The notes under the pieces were generated by a model, which was not told the origin of the DNA, made no database searches, and was given only the letters and a program-made list of their open reading frames with translations. Shown here one piece after another: positions 29,501 to 44,500 of a stretch of 64,000 nt of DNA (position 1 is its first letter; the number at the start of each line of letters is the position of its first letter). This stretch comes from Mycteria americana (Eukaryota; Chordata; Aves; Ciconiiformes; Ciconiidae). The translations under genes were made by a program, and so were the position numbers. The DNA lies in the NCBI RefSeq assembly GCF_035582795.1, contig NC_134367.1:52173562-52237561 (forward strand), written 5' to 3'.

Positions 29501-32500
29501 CAAATTAAAAAAAAAAAATCAAGTAGATAGAATAAGAAATAGTAAAGAGTAAAGGAAATACACAAAGGGCAAAAGGTGTAAGAATGGAAGTGGATGGCTC
29601 TGACATAAAAATGGTGGACTTTAAAATTTGGACATATCAGTCATTCAGAAACATAATTTTAACTATGGGAAATCTCCATATGGATTGGGAGGAGTAGTTT
29701 TCAAAGTGAAAAGTGAAATAATTTACAGTACTTGAAGAGTTTTTTAAATCATATTGAAGAAGAAATGCTTTTCACATATTAGGCAATACTGGGGCAAAAT
29801 ATACTGAAACAATATTCCAGTATTTAACATGAAAGAAAAATTGAAAGAATTCTGATCTCAAGCTTAAATAATTTTCAGAGATTATTTCAGAATTGCCTTT
29901 CCCTGTAACAATTCTCCTTCTTGGGGAGAGGAGTTGAATGTCGTGAAATCATGGTCATGAAGCTTTTTAAGTCTGCCCAGTTTGGAAGGTGTTTCAGTGG
30001 TGGAGAAAGAGCCTAGGAAATCAGGATCACATATGAATGAGGTGGAAAGACTCACTGGTTTCAGTTCCTCCTTAACAACTTGTTAACAAAACCAGAAAAA
30101 AACTTGAGTACTGAACCAGTCTGCGTGACCAAAGAGAATCAGATGTGTCCAAGTTGGTACTGGAGTTGGTATAAGAGAGATAAAATGGTAGTTCTCAAAG
30201 GATAATAGAAAATATTGGGTTATTGACTGAAAAAAGTTAACTTTCATAAAGCATATTACTTGAATTTACTGGAATGTACTTACCTGAAAATTGTAGAGAA
30301 TTATGCTTCAGTCTGGTTTCCCAGAGTAACGTGAAGAACCTCATTTTGTACGGATTATTTTCTTAATGCATAAACCACTGATGTGTTTTAGTGAAATTGT
30401 TTTACAGTGATAACATGGGAATTACTGCCTATGAAGGGACTGGCGTGTCTTGAAAAAAACCCTGAAACCCAAACAAGACTCTTACCCGGTGGTATTACAC
30501 ACGTGATTCATCAGAGCCACATCTAGAGCCTGGATGGCCAGTTCATCAGGTACAGTCAGTCCTTTGTGAAGATGCCACTTTAACAGAAGTGCCAACTCAC
30601 TCTCTGGCTGATTGTTTAACACTAGCCGTATGGCGTCTCCCATACTCAGGCGCAGTAGCCCGTATACACTTGCAAATTTCTTGGCAACTGCAAAACATTT
30701 TGATTTCAACACGCAACTTTTATGTAAGCAACTTCACAACTTAGCAGTCTGTTAAAGTATGTCCTTAGTCTTAGAAGCTAACTGCTCAGCTCATTCCCTG
30801 GGTCATTTCCAATGCATCATCTTGGTAAGTGGTACCTAACCCTGCTTGGGCCCCTAAAGGGATCAGACCAAACCTTTGCATATATACAGAGCAATGCGCA
30901 ATGCACTAACAGCGTTCAATTCAGCACAAACCTCAGCAGGAATAGGCAATATTACTACAAAATATCTTAGAAAATATGCTTCCACTGCTGTCCCTTTTAC
31001 AGAACAGCCTAGCTGTTAGATCATTTATCCAGGAAATGGGAAATATGGTTAAAATTTCCTCCTTAATATGAGATAATTTGAACCCGTCTCTTCTTTTTCC
31101 AACACCCTATTCTAATCATTAAGCTATGGTCTAAGCTGAATTTTCTCCTTCTCTAGTTAAAGGCAGAGACCTGTGGATTGAAAGAGTCATGGAGGAAGAA
31201 GGAGAGGGGAGAAAGACAGAAATCTTGGGTTTTTTAATCTAGAAGTTTGAAAGCAGGCTGAGGAATGTGGAGTTTTGGGTTCTGGTTCTTGATTCTAGGA
31301 GTATTTCTTCATTTTACATTAGATCATATTGACTGAAAGAAATAAGAAGCAATTAGAAAATAAGCAGAAATAATTCAAGGGGTATAAATAGTGTAAGTCC
31401 GGATTTTCTAAGTGCCAGTTCAGGTTACTAACTTCTTAAGAAGCTGGGATAAAATTCAGATGGCCAATGCATAAGTATCTGACTGTCAAATGAGACACTA
31501 GAGAATGTAACTAAAAGATTCTATGCCCAGCAAGAAAAGCAGGAAGACCAGCAATATTAATGGTTTATGATTTTTTAATAGCAGTAATGACAGATACAGC
31601 TTCAGTCATTAGATAAGGTTTTCCTTTATAGATAATACTGGCTCCTACCTGTAGTCTTTCCAGATTTTGGAGGTCCCACGATTGCAATCTTAACTGGCAC
31701 AGCTGGTTTAGGTTTTGGCTGACAAATATATTTGATGGGGTTTTTCATAAATGTTTCTTTATTTTCTTTACTTGAAAAGAAATAAATGTATTGTCGATGG
31801 ATTACAGGAAAGCCTGTCCTTTCGTGGCTTTGTTGTGGCTTGATTGCATCTCCTTCACTTAGCTGTAGCATATACAAAATGGGAAGCAGTTGATTAGGTT
31901 TGACAAAGTCTCCTCTCCCTCCGTCCTACAGAAGTGGCTTTATAGGCAGGTAGAGGAGTACCAACTGTATGAAACAAACCATCAAAACATTCTGAAATTC
32001 ATACATCTGGACATAATATTTTGTCCGAGTCTGAGGAACTTCCATACATATGCAGTTCTTGTACAGAAAGATGAATTAAACGTTGAAGACAAAAAGAGTA
32101 TTCTCTATTTCCAGTAGGTGGTACCGTAACACTTTCTGTCCATCAAGAGAGTGTAGTCAGAGAGGTATAACATAATACTTTTTAAATTTTCAAATAATAA
32201 AGAAAATAATTTTATTCCTCTGTGAATTAAAACCACTTATCTGCCTGACAGTAGAAGATACACTGAGAATATTGTATTCCGCAGAAGTCATGTACAAATG
32301 AAGAAAACAGAAAAGAATATCAATACTTACATTACAGTGAAGTGTAAAACCATAACAAGGCAAGCCAAAAAAGCTTTTGGTAAAATACATACACTGCTGA
32401 TGAAATCTTTTCAAACACATCAGACAGCCCACTAGAAAGTCTGTAGTGTTGATGGATCATTGAGATGTAAGAGGAGCACTAATGGCAGAAATGGTCATTG

Positions 32501-35500
32501 CAGAAATGCTAAATGAATTCCTTGCACCACTGTTCACTATGGCAGAACTTAGTCCTGTCCCTGTTGCAGCCCTTCTTGGAGGAACTGCCTTAAAGTGTCA
32601 ATAAAAGATGTTTTAGGACCAACTGTTGACATCTGTAGAAAAAATTTCCCAGACCAGATGGCATTCACCTTAGAGTTCTAAAGGGACGCAGAAGTGAAAT
32701 TGTTGCTGACTGATGTGTAACCTATTGCTTACGTTAGCCTTCCTTCCACAAAAAAGGAAGGTGGAGAAAGTGCCCATTTTTTGAAAATGCCTAGCATTTT
32801 CCTAGCAAACATAGTCCGGTAAATCTCACCCTGTATTGAGCGAACTGAAATATATTGAGGAAAAAAACAGTAGTTACAGGCATATATATGAAATAATGGG
32901 GAAGAGCCAACTCAGCTTCTTGTAGAGGGAAACCATACCTCACAAATCTATTAGTATTCTTTGAAGGAGTCAGTAAATATATCGATAAATTGATCTGGTT
33001 GTTACAGTAAGCGATGGGACTGTTCTACTGCATGGCATTACCTTGCCAGACCCTTCTCTGATTCTTAGGTTCCTATTCCTGCATCAAGTCATTTCAGGGT
33101 GCTTGCCCTCAATTTATAAGATGTCAGGAGTCTGTTCTACTGTGTATGTGCTCCCATTCCTCCCTCAGCTCATCATTTTTATTCTCTGCTTATCTAATCA
33201 GTTGCATAACTACTTCCCTCCCCCCCCCGCCCAGTTTAATCTAAAAGTAATTGGCATATACTCTGTCTGCCTCTCTACAAAAAAACCTCCGGTCCGTAAT
33301 CAATTTCATCATTTCTGTTATATCCTAAAATACCCTCAAAATGATCCTATTTCCCTTTCATTATTGTCAGCACGTACATTTCCTCTATCAGCACACCACT
33401 CTGATTTTATCTAATAGCTTTCTATGACTTCTTTCTTCTAACTGAATTGTACTTCTTGGTTGGTAAAAAACCACTATACAGCATAAATGAATGAATTGGA
33501 GAAATGGAATGACAAAAATGTAGTGAAACCTAAACAAAGTGCAAGGTCTAGTGTGTAGGGACTAATAAGAATTAAACCTATAAGCTGGGGTTTAGTAATT
33601 GGAAATGACAGAAGAGAAGAAATATCTACTTCTATTAATAAGTTCCTAGATTATTAGATGCCAATTTGATGCAGCCATAGAAAAGGCAATTCTGATCCTA
33701 AAACATTTTAAATAAGTATTTTGATTATATCAAGCGATAATAAGAGCTGATCTGTACACAATTCTGATTGCCAAGGTTAAAGAAAGATAAACGTGATCTG
33801 GAACAGGTGGAGACCCAACATGATGACTATACAAAAGGGAATAAAAGTTACTTGATTAATTAGCATAGTAAAACAAAGGCCAAAGTATGTTTCCTTCAGG
33901 AACTTCCTGTTTTCTGTATCTTGTTCACTGGGCTTTTTTTAATCAGTCCTCCTTTTTATTTCTTGATTTACTCAGAATCCAACCTGCTTTTATTTCTAGC
34001 ATTAAAACCAAAAATTTACCTACTGACATTTCACTTGCTACATATAAAACTGTATCAGCCCACTTTTGGGGATAGACCTGAGTACTTTCTGACCTCAACT
34101 TTCCAGATCTCTAGTAAAATACTATAGAATTAGTTCGTTGCTCTTCAAACAAAAGGCTAAGTGCAAGGTCCTGCACTTGGGCCACAGCAACCCCATGCAA
34201 CGCTATAGGCTTGGGGAAGAGTGGCTGGAAAGCTGCCTGGCAGAGAAGGACCTGGGGGTGCTGGTTGACAGCCGGCTGAATATGAGCCAGCAGTGTGCCC
34301 AGGTGGCCAAGAAGGCCAATGGCATCCTGGCTTGTATCAAAAATAGCGTGGCCAGCAGGAGTAGGGAAGTGATTGTCCTCCTGTACTCAGCACTGGTGAG
34401 GCCGCACCTCGAATACTGTGTTCAGTTTTGGGCCCCTCACTACAAGAAGGACATTGAGGTGCTGGAGCGTGTCCAGAGAAGGGCAACGAAGCTGGTGAAG
34501 GGTCTGGAGCAGAAGTCTTATGAGGAGTGGCTGAGGGAACTGGGGTTATTTAGCCTGGAGAAAAGGAGGCTGAGGGGAGACCTTATCGCTCTCTACAACT
34601 GCCTGAAAGGAGGTTGTAGAGCGGTGGGGGTCGGTCTCTTCTCCCAGGTAACAAGTGATAGGACGAGCGGAAATGGCCTCAAGTTGTGCCAGGGGAGGTT
34701 TAGACTGGATATTCGGAAATTTTACTTCACTGAAAGGGTTGTCCAGCATTGGAACAGGCTGCCCAGGGAAGTGGTTGAGTCACCATCCCTGGAAGTATTT
34801 AAAAGACGTTTGGATGAGGTGCTTATGGACATGGTGTAGTCCATGGGTCTTGGTAGTGTTAGGTTTACGGTTGGACTCGATGATCTTGAAGGTCGTTTCC
34901 AACCTATACGATTCTGTGATTCTGTGAAAATTTGGTTTACTTTTTTGCCACTGCTAGGGTTGGTGGCCAGCTGTATGGCCTCTTACAAATTCAAACCCCA
35001 AATCCTTTCAGTTTGTTTTCACTGCTTCTGGAAGGCTTTAAGACCTTCTCTGTTGTCCTGTGTTTTGTGTATCATTAAGAATTAGGCATTTCTTTCTGAT
35101 TCAGTGCTACCTTTAATTGTGTTGCCAATGCTAGTGTAACAGATTTTACAAAATGCCTCTCAGCCTTAATTTAGCTGCAACACTGAAAAGACTAACACCT
35201 TTTATTATCAAAGCTTGCTGTATTTTGTGTATATTCAGTGGTGTGGTTTTGATTCAGTAATGTAGTTTTCATTAAATATTTCTGGTGTTAGTTGCTACTG
35301 TCTGATAATTTTTTTTTAATGTGAAATATATTTTTAAAAAGTACTACTTCTTGAAAATATTATTCAGCTATTTAAGAACATTACCTTGATTGGATCCCAC
35401 TGTCCAAAAGAACTTGGAAATTTATATGAGAAAACTAGCATCTTATGTGCAAGCGGCAAACTTATTGGGTAACATTTCTCAAAAATGCTCCCACGACTTT

Positions 35501-38500
35501 CCATTAGAGAATTCAGCTTGCTATATATTTGGTAGCGTACGATGTGAGGCTTCCGTCCTCCATTGATCTCGATTTGTGGTATTAACAATTTTTCAAGTTC
35601 TTCCTGGTTAATGAAAACATAATGAAATATTAGAATCAGAAACACGGTCAGATTTTTAATAATGACTAACGGCAAGATTTTCTGTGAACCATCAAGGATT
35701 TCTTGAGCATGTTCTCAGTCACCGTAAATCAGCAAAATTTGATTTGAGATGAGAATTGGTCTTCCTGCCCATTGCAGTTTAAATTACCCAGCCTATATTA
35801 AGTATCACACTATTAAAAAAAAAAAAAAAGGACAATCTGACAGTTAACTTGGAGGAATCTACTATGATAAAGCTAAAGCTTGACAAGTATCTTTTATTAA
35901 AAAAATAATCAAATCTCATTCTTTCCCTACTCCAAACAATTTAGGATGGCTTATTTACTTAATCTCTAAAAATATTGCTGCTGTCCGGTGACTTATATTC
36001 CCCAGCTTATTCAACTAAAATATAAAAACAATCCATTTTCTACAGATTTTTTTCTAGCAACCTAATACTTTTACAAGTGCAAATGTGTTTTAATGTCATA
36101 ATTTAGTTTTCCGTAAAAGACCAAGATTCCACAATGTCAAAGAGGACCAACAATTAAAGAATCAGAGAACAGTAAAGAAGAGTCTTGAATAATGAATCGG
36201 AAATAGTAAGTTATTTAAAGTTATTTATAAAGGCATAAATGTTCTTGGAATTAAAAAGATAATGGGAAAAATATTGAGTAAGCTGTAACTAGGGGATATT
36301 AGTAGTATCTAGTACCAATATGTAATTCTATTATATGATACTACTGTGTAATTCCTCAACTTACATATGATATCTATATAGCTCCACAGTCTTGGATCTT
36401 TCCACTTACTGTTGCAAGCAGAACTCAATATAATAACCAATTCTAAAACACTAGTCACCTCTCTTGTCACTGAGATTTATGTACTTCTTGAGAGAAACAA
36501 AAGTTGCTGGCTCTCTTAATTGCCTGTTCCTTTTCTGATCAATTTTTTTATCAGTTTACTAGTGCAACAAACGATATGCTCCCAAATGACAGAGAGGAAA
36601 ATGCTCCAAGAACTGTAGTATTCCACTAGCTTTAACTTGCAACATTATATTGTTCATGTAAAGAGCTAAGGCTGTTTCATGTATTGCTCAAGTAAAGAGC
36701 TAAGGCGTGGGTGTCAGTCTCTTCTCCCAAGTAACAAGCGATAGGACAAAATGGCCTCAAGTTGCGTCAGGAGAGGTTTAGATTGGATATTAGGAAAAAC
36801 TTCTTTAGTGAAAGGGTGGTCAGGCATTGGAACAGGCTGCCCAGAGAGGTGGTGGAGTCACCATCCCTGGAGGAGTTCAAAAAACGTGTAGATGTGGCAC
36901 TTTGGGACATGGTTTGGTAGGCATGGAGGTGTTGGGTTGATGGTTGGACTAGATAATCTTAGAGGTCTTTTCCAACCTTAATGATTCTATGATTCTATGT
37001 TACCGGGATTTCTGGTTTATTGTCCCTCATGGGCCTTATCCTAAATTCTTTCCAATTCTATTTTGCAAATTCAATTTATACTCAGAAAAGTGAAATTAGC
37101 CACAAGCTTCATTCAGAACCCCTAAAATTATATTTGTGATTGTCATTGGGATACATGATTATATGCATTGAATACTTCAATAAAATTATGACATTTTACA
37201 GTCACTTTTGAAAGTTGAATGTACTTTCAATTCACCTTCTTCCAAAATTAATGGAAAGGTGACTCTCTGAGCACAAAACATTAATCTTTTCCACACAGCT
37301 TATGCTTCCTTGTAGTGCAAAGAATGTTAGGAATTTATTCTTGATTCATCTGACACTTAATATCCATTAACTACTAAAATAAAGGGAACCTTGAATCAGT
37401 CACAGTTATGGTGTTGGTAAAGGTTGGGTTCATTTTGCAAATCTCTACATCTGTGTCTTGGCTATCTACTTCTGTAAACTTTCTCTCTCATCAGTGGATA
37501 GAGTTTCTTCTAAATCATGATTAGTTTCCTCCTGAAGTAAGATACTTAGTATATAGTAAACAAATGGCACCAGTCTACTTACTGCCTTAGATGTGGGCAT
37601 TAACGTTGCAGATATCTGAAGGTAGATGAGGTTACCTCACCATAGGTAATTGCACTGATTTCAAGAAAATTACGTTACTAAGAACTGTATAAAAAAATTA
37701 GAGTTGTCTAATAAGAATTTTGCTTAAAAATTGATGCCCTGCATCAACTGACCTATCAAAAAGGAAATAAGGACCCCAAGACTGGGTGGGTCTACCCAAA
37801 AGTTTCCTTTCTTTTTCCCCACAATATTAGTCTTATGAATTAGATACTTTTAAAAGTATATCTCTTCTCACTACAGCATTCATCTTGCTCACATATTTAG
37901 ATCATGAGTACAGCAGCATGATTGTTTAAGCACTATAACTTTTAAATTTGACAAAACTGAAAACTCTTCTTGCATCACACAATCATATAATTTAACAAAA
38001 TAAGCAGTGGAATAGGTACCTGTACACCTTGTAAACGATCTATTTCCGAATCAAACTTTTCTGTAATTTCATTTTGTATGCGGTCAACAGCATCAATCTC
38101 CTGTTCTTCTTCAGCCTCTTCTTCTTCTTCTTCTTCTTCTAAAAACTCTTCTTCAAGTATAGCTTCAACATCTTCATTTTCGTTCTCATCTTCCTCCTCA
38201 GTGGCTTCATAATGCTCCTTATTTGCTGAAGCCTATAAAGGTAAAATATTTTGTTATTTCGTGTCTATGATACAGGTGTTTTGAAGGAACATATGGTATT
38301 CTTGTCTCTTTTTTAATTAGAAAAATGATTAATTCAACAAAACCTCATTTTGGGGTATCCTTCATTGTAAGCAAAAATCTAGTAAATTCTAGAATCATAT
38401 TTCAGAAGAAAATACAGAGGTATTGCATAGTGCATACAGTGAAGCATTGTACCAGTTCCAAGAATGCTTAAAAAACTGAAGTGCTACACTGCAGTTTTGG

Positions 38501-41500
38501 TAAGAGGAGTATTTTTTTCATACATGGTATTGTAGTTTGGCAGGACTTTGTTATAAACAAGCATTTTAGCTGAAAGTGTGGTTGACAGAATTTCATGAGC
38601 AGTCAAGTAGTACATTAATGCATTTATAAATATGCTTTGTAATTGAGTTTGGGCAGAAATCATGGTACAATCCTATTCTGGATTAACCATGGATTTGACA
38701 GGGTACTTAAACATATGCCTAATTGCAATTAATGGGGCTACTCTTATGCTTACAAATTAGGTGCATTAAACACATTCGTAAGTATTTTGCTGAATTGGAG
38801 CACATATTGAGAATTCTTTTAAAATTGTTTTTAGTGTTCATGTGCCAATAGTTTCTAAACAATTTAAACATCATGTCAGAGTATTTTTGAAAGTAGAATT
38901 TTCTGACAGTCTATCACATTTTTACTGTTCTACATTGCCCTGAAAACTCTGTGACTAAAAGCTCTAGAAGTTTCTAAGATATGAATGCAAACGCTTCTAG
39001 TTAAAATCTTTCTTATTAGATTGTTTTCTTACCTCCTGTTTCTTTTGTTTGCGTTCCGCTAAAAGTTCTTCCCTTCTTCTAGCAATCCTCTCATCCTGTG
39101 AGTGAAAAAAATATGTAAGAAAACAATGATAATTGCTAATAAAAGCTTTCCTCTGAGAACTGGTAATGTGACCAGGGATTAATGTGGTTCTTTCCACCTT
39201 AAAACACTGTTTCCAGATGCTTCTAATGTTAAAAAATATTATCTGTGCAGCTTGAAATTTTGCAGACCAGATACACCTCTCTACTAGGTGAACATGTAAG
39301 TAAATTTTAGTAAAACTAATTTGGCAACTTCTGAGATTGAGACTGGGGAGGGAGAGACACTGATTCTGATCACACTCAAAATACTATAATATTTTTTTTA
39401 GTAAACTACAGTTTCTAAACTTATAGGTGGTTCTGCCATTTGGCAAAGGGGTGACTGAGCATAGTATTAAATGTATGCTGTTCCGTATGCCTGTTTGGAA
39501 CTGCCCAATTTTGACCAAGTTAAAAGCATTTGAAATATAGTCCCCCATACATACTCAGTAGATACATGTCAAATACCTGATGGCTAAATCCTAATTCAGA
39601 AGTAATATGCAGAAGCATTCTACTTAAGGCCAGTGGGGTTGATGGGGATTCAACGTGTAATTGCTGTTCTTGCACACTGTAATGCTATCACCTGAACTGA
39701 GATCAGAGAAACTGAGTACATCAACACACAGGCAATAGTGCAACTTTAGAAATCCGTGTTAACTCCAAGCAAAGTGGCCTGGGTACCAGAACATTCTAAG
39801 CAGATTAGCAAGAAACTCTGCACAGATTAATTTCCTCTACTCTTGTGACTAAACTCTGCTGTTCCTGAACGGCACTGCACTGCAGGTCTACTCATTGCTC
39901 TCAGTGTCCTGTTGCCAGCTTCTGTCAGTGGAGAAGGAAACTCTAGGGTAGCATTCAACTGGTCTGTCTGCTTTTCCCAGGCTCTCTGTATGTCCTCCAG
40001 CTTTAGTAACAAAAGAAGGGTTAACAGGACACTCAGCAATGCTGCATTCTCACAGCACCATCCGACTTGCTCACCAACTGGATGCTACGGAAAAATACTC
40101 AATGTGTAACTAAAAACTGTATTGCAATACACATGAGCACAAATATCAAATTACTGTTACTTAGGAAATCCTGATTCTGATCTTTCATTACTTCTTAATG
40201 CCTTTATCGATTTGTATCACTGTTTTGTGTATCTGTTTTAAATAGGAACCTGTTATTTTCCCTTGTCATCAGGAGCCATAGCGATGCCTACACTGTTCAT
40301 TAGAAGTTTGGACCCCAGGATCTGTAGCACAGGTATTTGCCACTTGAATTATCAGAGTAACTGCTTACAGGGTGAGCTTAGTACAGCAGTGTAGGCTGGT
40401 CACTAGAATGCACCTTTTCCAGCAAGATTTCCAACTTGCATCAGGAAAGACTAAATTGAAAAAATATTTTAACTCTCCTAGATTATATGCATTCTCAGAG
40501 CCAACCTCTGGCACAAGCAGTTCAGAAAGCTTACTGGTATTGTATGAGCCTTGTCCCAAATTCCGTTGTACTAACTTCCTGTGTGTCAGCTGCTCTGTAG
40601 TAGCTTATGCTCAGACCTTTTCTGACAGTGCATGTGAAGTGTTTTATCTCACTTTCTATGAAAGTTAGGAACCTTGAATATATTGCATGTGCTGATTGTA
40701 AATGTCTGCATAGAGGTTTCAGGTTACTTCAAGTGACTTGTAACCTCTTCGGTAGTAGGCACAGCTTTGTTCAAATGGGAGACTGTGCAGCTGCAACAGC
40801 ACTGAGACTGTGGCTTAGTGCTATTACATTTCTGTGCAGAGTATCATAGTTGGAAACACAGACACATACGTGGTACCTGTGAAGTCAGCCTATGGGAGAT
40901 GCAGATCAACTCAACAGCACATGCTCAGGGAAGCTGGTATGCAACAACAGTACAGTGCGTGAGCTGTGTATTTGATTTTTTCTGGCCATATTCATTCTCT
41001 CCATTTAGTTGCCTTTTGTCGAGGACTTTCCAGATGACTGGCGTTCTGTCAGACTGCCCGTTGTCTGGCAGCACAGCTACTTTTCTTGGTCTGTGAGATA
41101 CCTGAACTCCTGCATGACTTAATTGCAGAGAGGAGGAAAGGAGCCCTAAATTCTTTTTGGTTCCTATGGTAAATCTAGGAATGCTGTGAATGTGTGGGGC
41201 TGTGTCTCCTGGCTCCCATGTCCATTTCTCTCTGTGCTCTGCACTGCTTTGGGAGTTTCAGAATCTGTGTTCAGACCTGTGCTGCTGAAATTACAAAAAA
41301 GGAGATAGGACTGAAAACTTACCCTTATTTTTGCTTTCAGGTCTTTCAGTTTCTTTTTATTTTCCATTTTTTTATACTGTCTTTCTTTCCATTTTTTGAG
41401 ACGTGGAGGAAAAAGACGGTCAAGAACGTCACTTTCTTCTACTTGAATATAAACTGCAACATCAGGACAGAGTCCTCGTTCTGACAAATACTGGGCTTCA

Positions 41501-44500
41501 TCTAAAGTACGAGGGAAACCATCCAGTATAAATCCTGTGGACCTAATTGGAAAATAAGATATTTATAATTACAAAATGTAGTTTAAAGTGCAACACAGTG
41601 AAAATGCAATTAATTTGAAAAAAAAATATTGAACTCCCTTATTAAATATGTATGTTAAGAGTAAACTTAAAAAATACTTTCAGGTATTATCTTTTGACAA
41701 TGTAAAACTGATACTTCACTATGTATTTTAAGTGGTGTACTAATAAATGTATTTCTTCTGAGGTTTTAATGTGCAGAGATTAATGATTTAAAAAGAACTT
41801 TAAAAAGCCAAAATAAATTGTGTCCTCAGTATGGCTTGTGTGACTCTAAAAATAGTACTTTTAGGCACTGCTCACAAAAAATGTTTGGGTGCCCCAAACA
41901 TTATTTTGGTAACATCTGCCACAGAAAGCCTGTTGCCTGAAAATTTATTTTTCAGAAGTGCCTGACAATTTCTTCTCTAGTATAGGATAAGAATTTTGCC
42001 ACTCAGTATGATTACATCTCCCTTCCTGCAAATATTAAAAATAGGTCAGATATGTCTGGAAAACTCTATGGCTTGTTGGAGCTCTTACAATCTCAAATTA
42101 GATGACTAGTTCTGTAAAGCTGAACCTTGTGTTAATAAGAAGTTAATATTTCTCTTTATTACTTCAGACCTTAATTGGATACATTGTAAAACTGAAGAAA
42201 ACCAAAGAAGCTGCAAGGAGTGGGAGTGGATGGAAGAACAGGTAGTCCTAGATGCTGTGGGAAAAAGTTAGGGGGAGGATATCAATCATGATATATGTCG
42301 TGATGAAGGTTCTCTTCTGCTATACAGTCCCTGATGAAACTGAATAGATATAATATAATATAATATAATATAATATAATATAATATAATATCACAACATT
42401 ATGTGTAATGCTGGGTAATTTTTTGTCTTGCTGCGTTCTTTTTTCCTAAAACTGATCTCCCTATTTTTACACCATTAAGAAAATGCGTTCCCTATCTGTG
42501 GTCTGACAGGACAAAAGTTTATTTGAGGATCTTGTTTATACTTTTTAAGGCATTTCTCATACTGTTAGGAATTGAAACCTAATGGTCAAGCTGCCAGCAG
42601 CTATGATCTGGACGGAAATGGATGGAAGAGATTGGACATGGAAAAAGGAATTTTCCCGGCTGAAATTACATCCTAAAGCCAGTCTGCTTTCTAGGAGTCG
42701 ATGATCTTATTTATTTATGCAACAATAATCCACATTTATCACAGTGTTATGGATGTACTTTTGGATATGAAAGGAAGTCTGTTGTGGATACGTCACTGGA
42801 GTACAGCTTGTGATGAATGCATGAGATAACCTGATTCTGTGTTATTTTGGAGACCATTGATACTTAGTCTTTGCTTTCCACACAGTATTTACCATAGATG
42901 GAAACCAATAGTTACAGCTGGATTCCAGGTCTCCATGTTTATTAATCACAAGAAAACATAAAAGGTTTATTTACGTATCTATCCTGTAAGCCCATGAAAA
43001 CTACCTGGCTATTCAGGAGATTTAATCCAATTCAAGTGCTCTAAGTACTTTTGTCCAGTCCTGTGTAGAGCACGAGACATTATATTATTGTCAAAATATC
43101 AATCAAAATAGAGCAACAAAACCAAGACTGAGAGGTAGGTCATGATTCATAAGAAGTACAAGAGCATTGAAATAATCTCTGCAATAGTTATTTGTAATTG
43201 TGGACACAATGGATGATATACTTCCTAACATTAATTAAAGAAAGAGAATCTAATTACAGTTACCGGAATGGCTCTTTCCTCCACCAGTCAAGAACAATGT
43301 TATCAAGGACTTCCGGAGGCAGTGGCTCATTATCCATTAGATTTGCTTTGATTGCTTCTTCCTCATCAGTTAACTCCACTTCCTTTATATAAAGAAAATC
43401 CACAAAAAAATGAAAAAAAAAAACCCCAAACAGTAAGAAAGAAAGATCTACCTGACATTTATGCATTTTTTACTAAGTAAGGTACTGTCTTCATTTTATT
43501 TAAACCAGCAGGAAAAAAGTAAACTCATTTGCCACATTTCACTGTACTACATTACACATTTTGGGATATTTTCCATGTGCTTGGGGTTGGGTAATTCCCT
43601 AGAGTTGGGGCAACTGTATGAGTTTTAATGAAACCTAAAACCAAGCACAATTGTTAAGTATTTCATTATACATATGCTCAATTCAGAGAAATAGAAACTG
43701 AAATGATCACAGTTTCTCCTAATTGCCTACAAGAAGTTTTCCACTTAGTTACACATGTTCTCATGCTGCAAGACTATCCGCTCTACATCAGAATGGTTTT
43801 TTTACTTTTTAAAAGCAACTTCTATCTTTTGATGCAATCCAAAGAAAGATGTCGAAGAAAGATATGTAAGGTTACTGGGTATAGGCACGTGACCAGAAAT
43901 CAGAAAGATAGCATTGTTCTACAGAGCAGTAGTAGTATTAATGACTAGTCAAATGCAGAGCATTTGAATACCAAATCTAGCTGTTAAGTTCTTGTGAAAA
44001 ACTGGTTTTTTCAGTGTTTCACAGGGTATAGATTAGTGATTCTGGATTAGTTTACATCACTCACAATATCAAAATACATGTTTTTACAAGTGTACTGGGT
44101 AAAAGACAACATTAGAAGTCAGAAAATATCACTGTTCCTGACCTGCTGTGTTAGTTTTTCATGGTAATACTCACAGAAGAAAATATTTGTTAGTTAGATG
44201 ATTTTTTTTTCCTGAAAACAGGACGGCAAAGTTCATAAGAGAAATGTATCTGGTATCCTTTAAAGAGTTCAATACTTTTTCTGCCATACCTTGTAAAGGT
44301 CTCATTTGTAAGAAGTCATATATATTTGTTTAAGAAGACTAGATAGACACTACCAAAAGAGTGTGTTTTTTAAATGTCAGTGGCCATCAAACATGCACCT
44401 AAGTTGCATCCAAAGTCACTTGGAGAGAAAACTTAATATGCAGCTAGGTATTCTCCCATCCCTCTCGCCAAGTGGATTTAAGTTGTCCCCTGAGATTCTT

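Noticed and set aside
34138-34839. 233-codon open frame
   Set aside because: It is the C-terminal part of CR1 ORF2, not a host gene.
36658-36706. CR1 target-site duplication
   Set aside because: The second copy is not at the 3' end of the element.
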